A stretch of DNA of 18,614 bases from Gallionella sp. (GTDB lineage: Bacteria; Pseudomonadota; Gammaproteobacteria; Burkholderiales; Gallionellaceae), in the NCBI GenBank assembly GCA_030690245.1, contig JAUYGW010000033.1:1-18614 (forward strand), in the 5' to 3' direction. This document shows, in pieces, positions 1-8,289 of this stretch (position 1 is its first letter; each line of letters starts with the position of its first letter). The notes under the pieces were generated by a model. It had not been told where the DNA came from. It searched no databases and worked only from the letters and a program-made list of their open reading frames with translations. The translations under genes were made by a program, and so were the position numbers.

Positions 1-1587
<1,587 letters not shown>

Positions 1588-1878
1588 TTACGCTTCAACT
1601 ACGCCGATGATGTCATCTTCGCGCATGGTCAAAAACTCCTGGCCTTCCATCTTGAAAGCCTGCCCGGAGTATTTGCCGAACAACACGCGGTCGCCGACCT
1701 TGACCGACATCGCCTGCAACTTGCCGTCGTCACCTGTTTTACCTTTACCCACTGCGATGATTTCGCCTTGATCCGGTTTTTCGGTGGCTGCATCAGGAAT
1801 CACGATACCGGAAGCAGTCTTACGCTCCTCTTCCATACGCTTGACGATGACACGATCGTTCAAAGGACGAATTTTCAT
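1588..1878 (-). CDS. groES: GroES, 10-kDa co-chaperonin
   Basis: This is the heptameric lid of the GroEL folding chamber. The 96-residue product has the normal family length. It begins [14 protein letters not shown] and contains the mobile loop that contacts GroEL (around residues 17-35, including [15 protein letters not shown]). It ends in DDIIGVVEA, as is typical for proteobacterial GroES. The start ATG at 1878 is preceded by AGGAGA at good spacing. It is the first gene of the groES-groEL operon. Its leader contains a perfect CIRCE operator and a promoter about 90-115 bp upstream, so HrcA repression and heat induction are expected. Confidence 0.98.
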   Translation of the reverse strand: MKIRPLNDRVIVKRMEEERKTASGIVIPDAATEKPDQGEIIAVGKGKTGDDGKLQAMSVKVGDRVLFGKYSGQAFKMEGQEFLTMREDDIIGVVEA

Positions 1879-1937
1879 ACTTGGTTCTCCTAAATCAGTG
1901 AGTTAATTAAATGCGGAGGCGGGAATTCATGGCTTTG

Positions 1938-1964
1938 TTAGCACTCCCTTCCTGCGAGTGCTAA
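1938..1964 (-). promoter_or_regulatory. CIRCE operator (HrcA binding site)
   Basis: The sequence is TTAGCACTC, nine bases, then GAGTGCTAA. Both 9-bp arms and the 9-bp spacer match the CIRCE consensus exactly. It lies downstream of the -10 of the predicted groES promoter and touches it at one base, so bound HrcA would cover the transcription start. This predicts repression of groESL by HrcA, relieved on heat shock. The hrcA gene itself is not in the window. Confidence 0.97.
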
Positions 1965-1993
1965 TAATAAGGGCAACACCGCCCGATTTCAAG
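1964..1993 (-). promoter_or_regulatory. groESL promoter, sigma70-like with sigma32-like features
   Basis: On the minus strand TTGAAA (1987-1992) is separated by exactly 17 bp from TATTAT (1964-1969), a good sigma70 arrangement. The -35 also reads CTTGAAA (1987-1993), and the -10 region CCTTATTA partly resembles the RpoH consensus, so dual sigma use is possible. The -35 sits in the 12-base loop of a CACCGC/GCGGTG hairpin (1977-1982 with 1995-2000). That hairpin could weakly terminate the upstream nitronate-monooxygenase-like gene. Confidence 0.8.
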
Positions 1994-2013
1994 AGCGGTG
2001 CTGAGGTTTATTT

Positions 2014-3267
2014 TTACGCGGGGAGCGCGATCTTGTTATCGGTGCTGAACTGATAATCACGGAAAATGTGTTCGGTAGTCAGCGATTGGTACGTGCCGTC
2101 GGCGTTGCGGCGGGTCGTATCCTTGAGGCGATAGGTATAGTGTCCACAAGTCCAGCAATCATAGTTGCGCATGTGGGTGCACAGGCAGATTTTGTCCTTG
2201 ACGGAAATTCTTCTGGCATCGGGGTACAAAGCCCGCTCGCGGTTATAGGCATCGATATACGAACAATTGCCGTTGGCGTCGAGGATATAACCGAACGCTT
2301 CGCAGTTGGGGCGGATGCCGGAACCGATCGCGGGGCAGTTTTTCAACATCCGCATCGGGTAGCCGGTCGGCGACAGCAGGTTGACTTCGATGTCTTCCTC
2401 GCTGGCCTTGAAGTATTCCTGCTGCACTTTTTCTGGGATGCCGCATTCCTTGGCGACGGTGAAGCGCGTCGCCACCTGCACCGCCGCCGAGCCCGTTTCC
2501 AGGAAGCTTACCGCATCGCTGCCGGTAAAAATGCCGCCCGCCGGTATCACCGGTATATCCAGTTTTTCAGCTTGAAGATACTGCTGAACCTCGGCGACGA
2601 TGGTACGCAAATCAAATTGCGCCCAGTCCAGGCCAAAACCCAGATGGCCGCCCGCCAGCGGCCCTTCCACTACGATGAAATCGGGCAACCGGTTCAGCTT
2701 GGAATTTTTGCGCAGGAACAACTGCAAGGCGCGCAACGAGGAGACGATGATGCCCAGCTTGGCATCGCGGAAACGCGGATGTTCTTCCATCAACGCGAAC
2801 GAGCCGAGATGCAGGCCGGCCGCCAGCGTGATGCCGTCGATACCCGCATCCAGTGCGGTTATCAGGCGGGTACGCAGCGTTTCGCGCGGCGAATTCATGG
2901 TGAGCTTTTCCATGCAGTTGACGAAGATCATGCCGTCACCGCGCTTGGCCTCCATGGTTTTACCGACATGCAAACGCGTCGCTTCGGCAACCTGCGCCAG
3001 GTCGAATTGCACGATCGATTTGTCGGCTTGATGGACGTTAAGCTTGTATTGTTTTTGCTTGATGCTGACAAATTTCGTCTTGTAGCGGCGATCGGTCACG
3101 GTCGGCAGCATCGCATCGGAAATATGCCCGACCCCGCCCAGCCGTGCGGCTTCCAGCGCCAATTCGGCTGTGGAAATATCCACGCCCATTCCACCGATCA
3201 TAATCGGCACCAACTCGCGCTTGCCAAAGCGCAGGCGGAAATCATCCACACATTTCATTACTGCCAT
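2014..3267 (-). CDS. Nitronate monooxygenase / 2-nitropropane dioxygenase-family flavoprotein with Cys-rich tail
   Basis: This is a 417-residue predicted FMN enzyme of the NPD/nitronate monooxygenase TIM-barrel family, likely cytosolic. Family marks include an N-terminal PIMIGGMGVDIS strand (residues 21-32). EGPLAGGHLGF (201-211) follows, with the GGH motif and candidate catalytic His208. IPAGGIFTG (241-249) and GSAAVQVATRF (259-269) form the FMN-phosphate region. Unlike textbook members, the last 110 residues carry seven cysteines (311, 322, 335, 361, 363, 371, 374), including CLC and CWTC pairs that could bind a metal or an iron-sulfur cluster. The substrate is unknown; many members annotated this way are not tested on nitronates. 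The start is uncertain: GGGGG lies directly before ATG 3267, so ATG 3258 (Met4) would have the better Shine-Dalgarno spacing. The gene stands alone, divergent from argS and upstream of groES. Confidence 0.85.
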   Translation of the reverse strand: MAVMKCVDDFRLRFGKRELVPIMIGGMGVDISTAELALEAARLGGVGHISDAMLPTVTDRRYKTKFVSIKQKQYKLNVHQADKSIVQFDLAQVAEATRLHVGKTMEAKRGDGMIFVNCMEKLTMNSPRETLRTRLITALDAGIDGITLAAGLHLGSFALMEEHPRFRDAKLGIIVSSLRALQLFLRKNSKLNRLPDFIVVEGPLAGGHLGFGLDWAQFDLRTIVAEVQQYLQAEKLDIPVIPAGGIFTGSDAVSFLETGSAAVQVATRFTVAKECGIPEKVQQEYFKASEEDIEVNLLSPTGYPMRMLKNCPAIGSGIRPNCEAFGYILDANGNCSYIDAYNRERALYPDARRISVKDKICLCTHMRNYDCWTCGHYTYRLKDTTRRNADGTYQSLTTEHIFRDYQFSTDNKIALPA

Positions 3268-3507
3268 CCCCCAACCGCCCTCTTAGCTATATTCCTAAAG
3301 AGAGTCGAAAATAATTTTTGCGCACCTTCAAAGTGCGAAGAATGCCACAGATGGGGTAATACGGAAAGCCGCCTGCCAATAACGTCATTGCAGCGGCGGG
3401 TTTTGGCAAAGGCTGGTTGCCAGCGCTTCAAGCAGCAGCCCGGCTGCCGGATCGCATGAAATACCGGGCAAGCACGCAAGGGCGCAAACTCCCGCAAAAC
3501 TTCAGGA
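3268..3507. other. Divergent intergenic region between the NMO-like gene and argS
   Basis: About 240 bp upstream of the argS promoter show no convincing gene. Reading frames here lack a ribosome site and recognisable protein features. Two small hairpins are visible: GCACCTT/AAAGTGC near 3320-3334 and GCTGG-TTG-CCAGC at 3412-3424. The promoter of the minus-strand gene should lie near 3270-3330. AT-rich candidates exist there, but no hexamer pair is clear enough to call. Confidence 0.5.
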
Positions 3508-3516
3508 TGCTATAAT
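3508..3516 (+). promoter_or_regulatory. Extended -10 promoter of argS
   Basis: TGCTATAAT combines a perfect TATAAT at 3511-3516 with the TGn extension. No good -35 hexamer is present 16-18 bp upstream, which is typical of extended -10 promoters. Transcription would start near 3523, leaving a leader of about 20 nt before the argS ATG. Confidence 0.75.
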
Positions 3517-3543
3517 CCGCCCCTTTCTTGAAAGTGTTGCGCA

Positions 3544-5307
3544 ATGTCCGTCACCTTGAATTTTCAATCACATTTGCATGAATTGTTCATGCAGGCTCTG
3601 GACGTAGTTCTTGAGGAGCAAAATCCCGGGCAGACCGGTTTGACCCCAACTGCCGGGCTATCTATCGAGCGTTCCCGGCAGGTGTCGCACGGCGATTATG
3701 CCTGCAATCTGGCGATGCAACTGGCCAAGCCGTTACGCAAATCCCCGCGCGACATCGCACAGGCGCTGATCGCGGCATTACCCGGCTCCGCAGTGGTGGA
3801 AAAAGTCGAAATTGCAGGCGCCGGCTTTATCAATGTGTTCATTACCACCGCCGCCAAGCAAGCGGTGGTCAAGGCAGTGTTACAAGCAGCCGACGGCTAC
3901 GGGCGCGGCACGCTGGGTGCAGGACGCAAGGCGCAGGTAGAGTTCGTTTCGGCCAACCCGACCGGCCCGCTGCATGTCGGGCACGGGCGCGGTGCGGCGT
4001 ACGGCGCAAGCCTGGCGAATGTGCTGGATGCGGCCGGCTACAAGGTATCGCGCGAATACTATGTGAACGATGCCGGGCGGCAGATGGACATTCTCGCGCT
4101 GTCCACCTGGCTGCGCTATCTGGAACTGCACGGTGCGCAACTGGCGTTTCCCGGAAACGTCTATCAGGGCGGGTATGTGCGCGACATGGCGCAGCAGATC
4201 AGCGCAGCGCATGGCACGCGCTATGTGCGCGCAGACGCCGAAGTGATACAGGGCACCCCTTCCGCAGAAGAAGATGCGGACGCGCATCTGGACGCGCTGA
4301 TCGCCAACGCCAAACGCTTGCTGGGCGAGGATTACACTTATATCCATAATTACGCGCTGACCGAACAACTGGGCGATTGCCGCAACGACCTAGCCGAATT
4401 CGGCGTGCGTTTCGACGAGTGGTTTTCCGAGCAGTCGCTGTTCGACAATGGGCTGGTGGCGCGCTCCGTGGAGACCCTCAAAGCCGGCAATCACCTGTAT
4501 CAGCAGGATGGCGCATGGTGGTTCCGCTCCACCGCATTCGGCGACGAAAAAGACCGCGTGGTGCAGCGCGACAACGGCCTGTATACCTACTTCGCCTCCG
4601 ATATCGCCTACCACCTGAACAAGTTCGAGCGCGGTTTCGACCGTATCATCAACGTGTGGGGCGCGGATCATCACGGTTATATTCCGCGCGTCAACGGCGC
4701 ACTCAAGGCATTGGGGCTGGACAGCAGCAAGCTGACCATCGCGCTGGTGCAATTTGCGGTGCTGTATCGCAACGGGCAAAAGACATCCATGTCCACACGC
4801 AGCGGCGAATTCGTCACGCTGCGAGAATTGCGCAACGAGGTGGGCAACGACGCAACGCGCTTCTTCTATGTGCTGCGCAAGAGCGACCAGCATCTGGATT
4901 TCGATCTGGACCTGGCCAAATCGCAGAGCAACGAGAACCCGGTGTATTACGTGCAATATGCGCATGCGCGCGTGCACAGCGTGCTGGCGCAATGGGACGG
5001 CGAGCGCGCGGATCTGCTCAACGCGGAAGTCAAATTACTGGAGAGTGATTATGAAAGAGCGCTGCTGCAAAAGCTGATCGATTACCCACAGATGATCGAA
5101 AACGCCGCGCAGGATCTGGCCCCGCATCTGATCGCCTTTTACCTGAAGGAGTTGTCCGCCGATTTCCACAGCTACTATAATGCCTCGCGCTTTCTGGTCG
5201 AGGACGAGGCGGTCAAATGCGCGCGGCTGGCGTTGATTGCGGCGACAGCGCAGGTGCTGAAGAACGGTCTGGCGCTGCTCGGTGTGAGCGCGCCGGAAAA
5301 AATGTAA
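3544..5307 (+). CDS. argS: Arginyl-tRNA synthetase
   Basis: This class I synthetase charges tRNA-Arg with arginine in the cytosol. The 587-residue product has the usual length. It opens with the ArgRS-specific N-terminal domain (about residues 1-110). The HIGH signature follows as HVGHGRGA at 144-151 after FVSANPTGPL. The KMSKS-equivalent segment near residue 415 reads GQKTSMSTRSGEF. It is the modified form usual for many ArgRS enzymes. The DALR-type anticodon-binding helices occupy roughly the last 120 residues. The start at 3544 has only a weak ribosome site (GAAAG) and a very short leader. It is the first gene of a likely argS-SPOR-dsbA unit, since the next ATG follows 11 bp after its stop. 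Confidence 0.98.
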   Translation: MSVTLNFQSHLHELFMQALDVVLEEQNPGQTGLTPTAGLSIERSRQVSHGDYACNLAMQLAKPLRKSPRDIAQALIAALPGSAVVEKVEIAGAGFINVFITTAAKQAVVKAVLQAADGYGRGTLGAGRKAQVEFVSANPTGPLHVGHGRGAAYGASLANVLDAAGYKVSREYYVNDAGRQMDILALSTWLRYLELHGAQLAFPGNVYQGGYVRDMAQQISAAHGTRYVRADAEVIQGTPSAEEDADAHLDALIANAKRLLGEDYTYIHNYALTEQLGDCRNDLAEFGVRFDEWFSEQSLFDNGLVARSVETLKAGNHLYQQDGAWWFRSTAFGDEKDRVVQRDNGLYTYFASDIAYHLNKFERGFDRIINVWGADHHGYIPRVNGALKALGLDSSKLTIALVQFAVLYRNGQKTSMSTRSGEFVTLRELRNEVGNDATRFFYVLRKSDQHLDFDLDLAKSQSNENPVYYVQYAHARVHSVLAQWDGERADLLNAEVKLLESDYERALLQKLIDYPQMIENAAQDLAPHLIAFYLKELSADFHSYYNASRFLVEDEAVKCARLALIAATAQVLKNGLALLGVSAPEKM

Positions 5308-5318
5308 GGGAAGCAGAA

Positions 5319-5930
5319 ATGAGCAGAAACACAGGCAACAAATCCGCCGCACCACGCAAAAGCGGCAACCCGTTATTGACCGGCATTCTCGTCGGCATGG
5401 TTATCGGCGCCAGTATGGCTGCCGGACTAGCCTGGTACATCATGAAAGCGCCCAGCCCGTTCGTGAAGAAAGGACCGGCGAACGCCAAGCCGCCGGCAGA
5501 GATGGCCAAGCCGGCAGCGCATGCCGGAAACGCAACCCCCAATGCACCAGCGGCTGCATCCGGCGTGGTTGACGGCAAGCCGCGTTTCGAATTCTACAAG
5601 GTGCTGACCGACAAGCAGGATGCGGCCGTGCCGGCTAGGCCTGCCGACAAGCCGCAACCGGCCAAGGCTGTGGAGAGCAAGCCGGTCGCCGCCAATGAAC
5701 CCTATTTTTTGCAGGCGGGGTCGTTTTCCAATGCGGATGATGCCGAGAAACTCAAGGCCAGACTCGCGTTACTGGGCATCGAGGCCAGCACCCAAACCGC
5801 GACCATTCCGGATAAAGGTGTGTGGCATCGCGTGCGCATGGGACCGTACAAAAATATCGACGAAATGAACCGCACGCGCAATTTGTTGAAACAAAACGGG
5901 ATGGATGCCACTCCAATCCGGGCGCAGTAG
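5319..5930 (+). CDS. Membrane-anchored SPOR-domain protein, FtsN-like
   Basis: The 203-residue product has a short basic cytosolic N-terminus, one transmembrane helix (about residues 19-41) and a long Ala/Pro/Lys-rich periplasmic linker. A C-terminal SPOR domain (about 127-203, starting YFLQAGSF and containing RVRMGPYKN) completes it. SPOR domains bind denuded glycan at the septum, so a role in cell division like FtsN is likely. The linker segment FEFYKVLTD (90-98) resembles a piece found in betaproteobacterial SPOR proteins, from memory of the family. The reading frame is open further upstream inside argS. However, ATG 5319 has AAGGGA before it and gives a clean membrane-protein N-terminus, so I chose it. 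It is likely translated from the argS transcript and followed by dsbA. The exact orthology to ftsN is unproven. Confidence 0.88.
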   Translation: MSRNTGNKSAAPRKSGNPLLTGILVGMVIGASMAAGLAWYIMKAPSPFVKKGPANAKPPAEMAKPAAHAGNATPNAPAAASGVVDGKPRFEFYKVLTDKQDAAVPARPADKPQPAKAVESKPVAANEPYFLQAGSFSNADDAEKLKARLALLGIEASTQTATIPDKGVWHRVRMGPYKNIDEMNRTRNLLKQNGMDATPIRAQ

Positions 5931-5950
5931 GCGTATTAACCACCAATCTT

Positions 5951-5956
5951 AAGGAG
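5951..5956 (+). promoter_or_regulatory. Ribosome binding site fixing a GTG start for dsbA
   Basis: AAGGAG lies 6 bp before GTG 5963. It selects this start over in-frame ATG codons further upstream, which fall inside the SPOR gene. The resulting protein starts exactly at a signal peptide. Confidence 0.85.
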
Positions 5957-5962
5957 CGACAA

Positions 5963-6589
5963 GTGAAAAATACGATTAAAAACCTGGTTGTTGCGGCAAT
6001 GCTTTTGATGAGCGGCACGGCGTTTGCCGCCGTGGAACTGGGCAAGGATTACAAGCTATTGAATCCGCCGCAGCCGACCAGCGCCAAAAAAGTCGAAGTG
6101 CTGGAATTTTTCTTTTACGGCTGTTCGCACTGCTTCGATTTGCATCCGGCGATGAGCACGTGGGAAAAGACCATGCCCAAGGATGTGGAACTGACCTATG
6201 TGCCGACCATTTTCCGCGATTCGTGGGAGCCGATGGCGCGCGCCTTTTACGCGCTCGAATCGCTCGGGCAGTTGCACCCGTTGCACGATGCGCTGTACAA
6301 GGCGTGGAATGTGAGCAACGTGGATCTGAGCGATGAAGCCAAGATACTGGATTTCGTCGCGCCGCGCGGCGTGGATCGCGCGAAATTCTCGGCGGCCTAC
6401 AACTCGTTTTCGATGCAGAGCAAGGTGGTGCGCGCCAAGCAAATGATCCGCAGCTATGGCATCAACGGTACGCCAACGCTGGTTGTAGACGGCAAATATC
6501 TCATCACCGGCCTGCAACCGGCAAACGCGATTCGCGTGCTGAATGAAGTGATTGCGCTGGCACGCAAGGAGCGCTCCGCCAAGCGTTGA
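5963..6589 (+). CDS. dsbA: Periplasmic thiol:disulfide interchange protein DsbA
   Basis: This oxidoreductase introduces disulfide bonds into exported proteins; its electrons normally pass to DsbB, which is not in this window. From the GTG start the product is 208 residues. It has a signal peptide (residues 1-22, ending GTAFA before AVELGKDY), so the mature protein is periplasmic. The thioredoxin-fold active site is FFYGCSHCFDLHP with Cys54 and Cys57. The dipeptide between the cysteines is Ser-His rather than the E. coli Pro-His, while the His that sets the high redox potential is kept. The cis-proline loop is GINGTPTLVVDGKY. There are no other cysteines. The start follows the SPOR gene stop by 32 bp. 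A longer open frame from 5822 would lack a signal peptide and overlap the SPOR gene. Confidence 0.96.
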   Translation: MKNTIKNLVVAAMLLMSGTAFAAVELGKDYKLLNPPQPTSAKKVEVLEFFFYGCSHCFDLHPAMSTWEKTMPKDVELTYVPTIFRDSWEPMARAFYALESLGQLHPLHDALYKAWNVSNVDLSDEAKILDFVAPRGVDRAKFSAAYNSFSMQSKVVRAKQMIRSYGINGTPTLVVDGKYLITGLQPANAIRVLNEVIALARKERSAKR

Positions 6590-6605
6590 TCCAAGAACGA
6601 GGGTT

Positions 6606-6649
6606 GAGGATTGAGAAAAACAAGCGGCTCCGCTTTCAACTCAATCCTC
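6606..6649. repeat. Inverted repeat downstream of dsbA
   Basis: GAGGATTGAG (6606-6615) pairs perfectly with CTCAATCCTC (6640-6649). An inner AAGCGG/CCGCTT stem (6622-6627 with 6630-6635) has a 2-base loop. The stem could stop or stabilise the argS-SPOR-dsbA transcript, but no T-run follows, so it is not a classic terminator. The style resembles the other interspersed palindromes in the window. Confidence 0.7.
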
Positions 6650-6687
6650 GCCCCCGACCCTGTCTTTATCCCTGCATTGATTAGCGC

Positions 6688-7446
6688 ATGAAGGTTGTCA
6701 TATCCGGCGCGTCCGGCGGCCTGGGTCTGGCGCTTGCGCGCCATTATCTTGAGCACGGCGCCATCGTCGCCGCCTTCGCCCGGCGCGGCGAGTTGCTGCA
6801 AGTTCTTGCCGCAAAATTTCCCGATCAGGTTTTTTGCTACGCGCTGGATGTACGCGATGCGCCTGCCGTGCAGCATGCGGCCAACGATTTCATCGCCCGT
6901 GCCGGTTGCCCGGATGTGGTGATCGCCAACGCTGGTGTGAGCACCGGCACACTCACCGAATATGCCGAAGACCTGGATGCATTTCAGCAGGTCATGGACA
7001 TCAATGTGCTGGGCATGGTGAAAACCTTCCAGCCTTTCATCGCGGCAATGCACGCGGCACAGCAAGGCACTCTGGTCGGCATTGCCAGCGTGGCCGGCTT
7101 TCGCGGTCTGCCGGGAGCGGGCGCCTACTCCGCCTCCAAGGCCGCTGCCATCTCCTATCTGGAATCCTTGCGCGTCGAGTTGCGCGGCAGCGGGGTGAAG
7201 GTCGTCACGATCTGCCCGGGCTACATCGAGACCCAGATGACCGCCCTCAACCCTTATCCGATGCCATTCATGCTGGACGCGGATGAGGCGGCAAGGCGCA
7301 TCGCGCGCGCCATCGAACGGCAAACCGCATTCGCCGTGATTCCGTGGCAAATGGGCCTGGCCGGGCGCATGCTCAGGCTGTTGCCGCGCTGGCTGTATGA
7401 CCGGCTGTTTGCCAAAGCGCCGCACAAACCGCGCAACCTGATCTAA
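6688..7446 (+). CDS. Short-chain dehydrogenase/reductase (classical SDR)
   Basis: This is a 252-residue NAD(P)-dependent oxidoreductase with a Rossmann fold. The dinucleotide-binding SGASGGLG is at residues 6-13 and the NAG motif at 81-83. The catalytic tetrad is Asn106, Ser134 (in IASVAG), Tyr147 and Lys151 (YSASK), so the enzyme should be active. PGYIETQMT follows at the usual place. The substrate cannot be told from sequence. The C-terminal 40 residues are rich in Leu/Arg and end KAPHKPRNLI. Lys/Arg residues follow the first beta strand (ARRGE), which favours NADPH. The next gene, RquA-like, starts 2 bp after this stop with no ribosome site of its own. The two are therefore translationally coupled and may act on the same quinone or lipid substrate. 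Confidence 0.9.
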   Translation: MKVVISGASGGLGLALARHYLEHGAIVAAFARRGELLQVLAAKFPDQVFCYALDVRDAPAVQHAANDFIARAGCPDVVIANAGVSTGTLTEYAEDLDAFQQVMDINVLGMVKTFQPFIAAMHAAQQGTLVGIASVAGFRGLPGAGAYSASKAAAISYLESLRVELRGSGVKVVTICPGYIETQMTALNPYPMPFMLDADEAARRIARAIERQTAFAVIPWQMGLAGRMLRLLPRWLYDRLFAKAPHKPRNLI

Positions 7447-7448
7447 AT

Positions 7449-8195
7449 ATGCGCCTGTACCAGAAATTTCTCGACGGCGTTCCGGAGTATCTGGCGCGCT
7501 ATTACTGGTGGGCATATCTGTGGCGAGGGAGCATCTGGTTTTTCGACCATCAGACTGTCATCAACGCCATCCTGTTCGGCCAGTATGACCGCCTGCTGAA
7601 AAAAACGCTGGCGCAAGTCGAAACCAAACCTGCGGCGAAGATACTGCAACTGACCTGCGTGTACGGCAAGCTCACGCCCTCGCTGCTGTCCAGCACGGAC
7701 AATGAAGTCCACCTGTGCGATGCCGCAGCCGGGCAGTTGCGATTGGCGCGGAGCAAAACCATGCATGTTGCGGAACGCTGCCACCTGGCGCGCATGAACG
7801 CGGAATGCCTCGGCTACCGCAGCGATGCGTTCGATCAGGTGATTGTGTTTTTCCTGCTCCACGAAATGCCCGCCGCAGCGCGCCATAACACCTATGCCGA
7901 GATCGCGCGCGTGGTGCGTCCGGGCGGCTCGGTGCTGATCACCGAATATGCCGCGACGCCGCGGCAGCATTGGCTGTACCGGCTGGCGCCGTTCCGCCTG
8001 CTGCTCGGTCGTCTTGAGCCGTTTTTGCCGGGTTTCTGGCAGGAAGACGTTGCCGCCAAATTAAGCAGCGCGCTCGAACAACGCGGCAAGGCCTTGGACG
8101 GCGAACCTGCCGTCGAATACTGCTTTGCCGGGTTCTACCGCGTGATGCGCTTCAATCTGAAAAATGCAATCGAGCCACGAATGAACACGGATTGA
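7449..8195 (+). CDS. rquA: RquA-like protein, putative rhodoquinone biosynthesis (class I methyltransferase fold)
   Basis: RquA proteins replace a methoxy group of ubiquinone by an amino group, making rhodoquinone, with S-adenosylmethionine as amino donor. The 248-residue product carries segments I recognise from RquA. They are the N-terminal YYWWAYLW (18-25), FFDHQTVINAILFGQYDRL (31-49) and LQLTCVYGKLTP (67-78), which replaces the glycine-rich SAM motif I of ordinary methyltransferases. FFLLHEMP (134-141), RVVRPGG (154-160) and LEPFLPGFW (189-197) follow. Asp91 closes the second strand. It diverges from standard RquA in lacking the VDYHRP-type segment (here TEYAATP) and in ending CFAGFYRVMRF instead of an FGGLYQKV-like end. 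The function could therefore be altered. The last residues (EPRMNTD) and the stop are supplied by an interspersed repeat. Coupling to the SDR is tight. If not RquA proper, it is a sister group within UbiE-like methyltransferases. Confidence 0.72.
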   Translation: MRLYQKFLDGVPEYLARYYWWAYLWRGSIWFFDHQTVINAILFGQYDRLLKKTLAQVETKPAAKILQLTCVYGKLTPSLLSSTDNEVHLCDAAAGQLRLARSKTMHVAERCHLARMNAECLGYRSDAFDQVIVFFLLHEMPAAARHNTYAEIARVVRPGGSVLITEYAATPRQHWLYRLAPFRLLLGRLEPFLPGFWQEDVAAKLSSALEQRGKALDGEPAVEYCFAGFYRVMRFNLKNAIEPRMNTD

Positions 8196-8255
8196 CACGG
8201 ACGAACGCATCACAATGCAGTTTTTATCCGTGCTTATCCGTGCAAATCTGTGGCT
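8173..8255. repeat. Interspersed inverted repeat between rquA-like gene and gatB
   Basis: AGCCACGAATGAACACGGAT starting at 8173 pairs imperfectly with the reverse complement of the stretch ending CAAATCTGTGGCT at 8255, about 75 percent by eye. Each arm carries two copies of a CACGGA word. The left arm overlaps the 3' end of the upstream gene and contributes its final codons and TGA. The rest fills the gap between convergent genes and could act as a two-way transcript end, though no T-run is seen. Confidence 0.75.
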
Positions 8256-8289
8256 AATTTATGGTTAGGGTTACTGCAGCGCGGAAAAA

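Noticed and set aside
2068..3459. Long plus-strand frame over the nitronate-monooxygenase-like gene
   Set aside because: Antisense shadow in GC-rich DNA, His/Arg/Gln-rich with no domain or ribosome site. The minus-strand frame has clear family motifs.
5217..5318. Longer N-terminus for the SPOR protein, starting inside argS
   Set aside because: It would overlap argS by 91 bases and put 34 non-conserved residues before the membrane anchor. ATG 5319 has a ribosome site.
6122..6133. CSHC in place of CPHC in DsbA as a sign of a different enzyme
   Set aside because: DsbA homologues with other dipeptides keeping the His are common. The signal peptide, cis-Pro loop and fold all fit DsbA.
6606..6649. 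Rho-independent terminator after dsbA
   Set aside because: The stem is good but no T-run follows on the plus strand, so I annotate it only as an inverted repeat.
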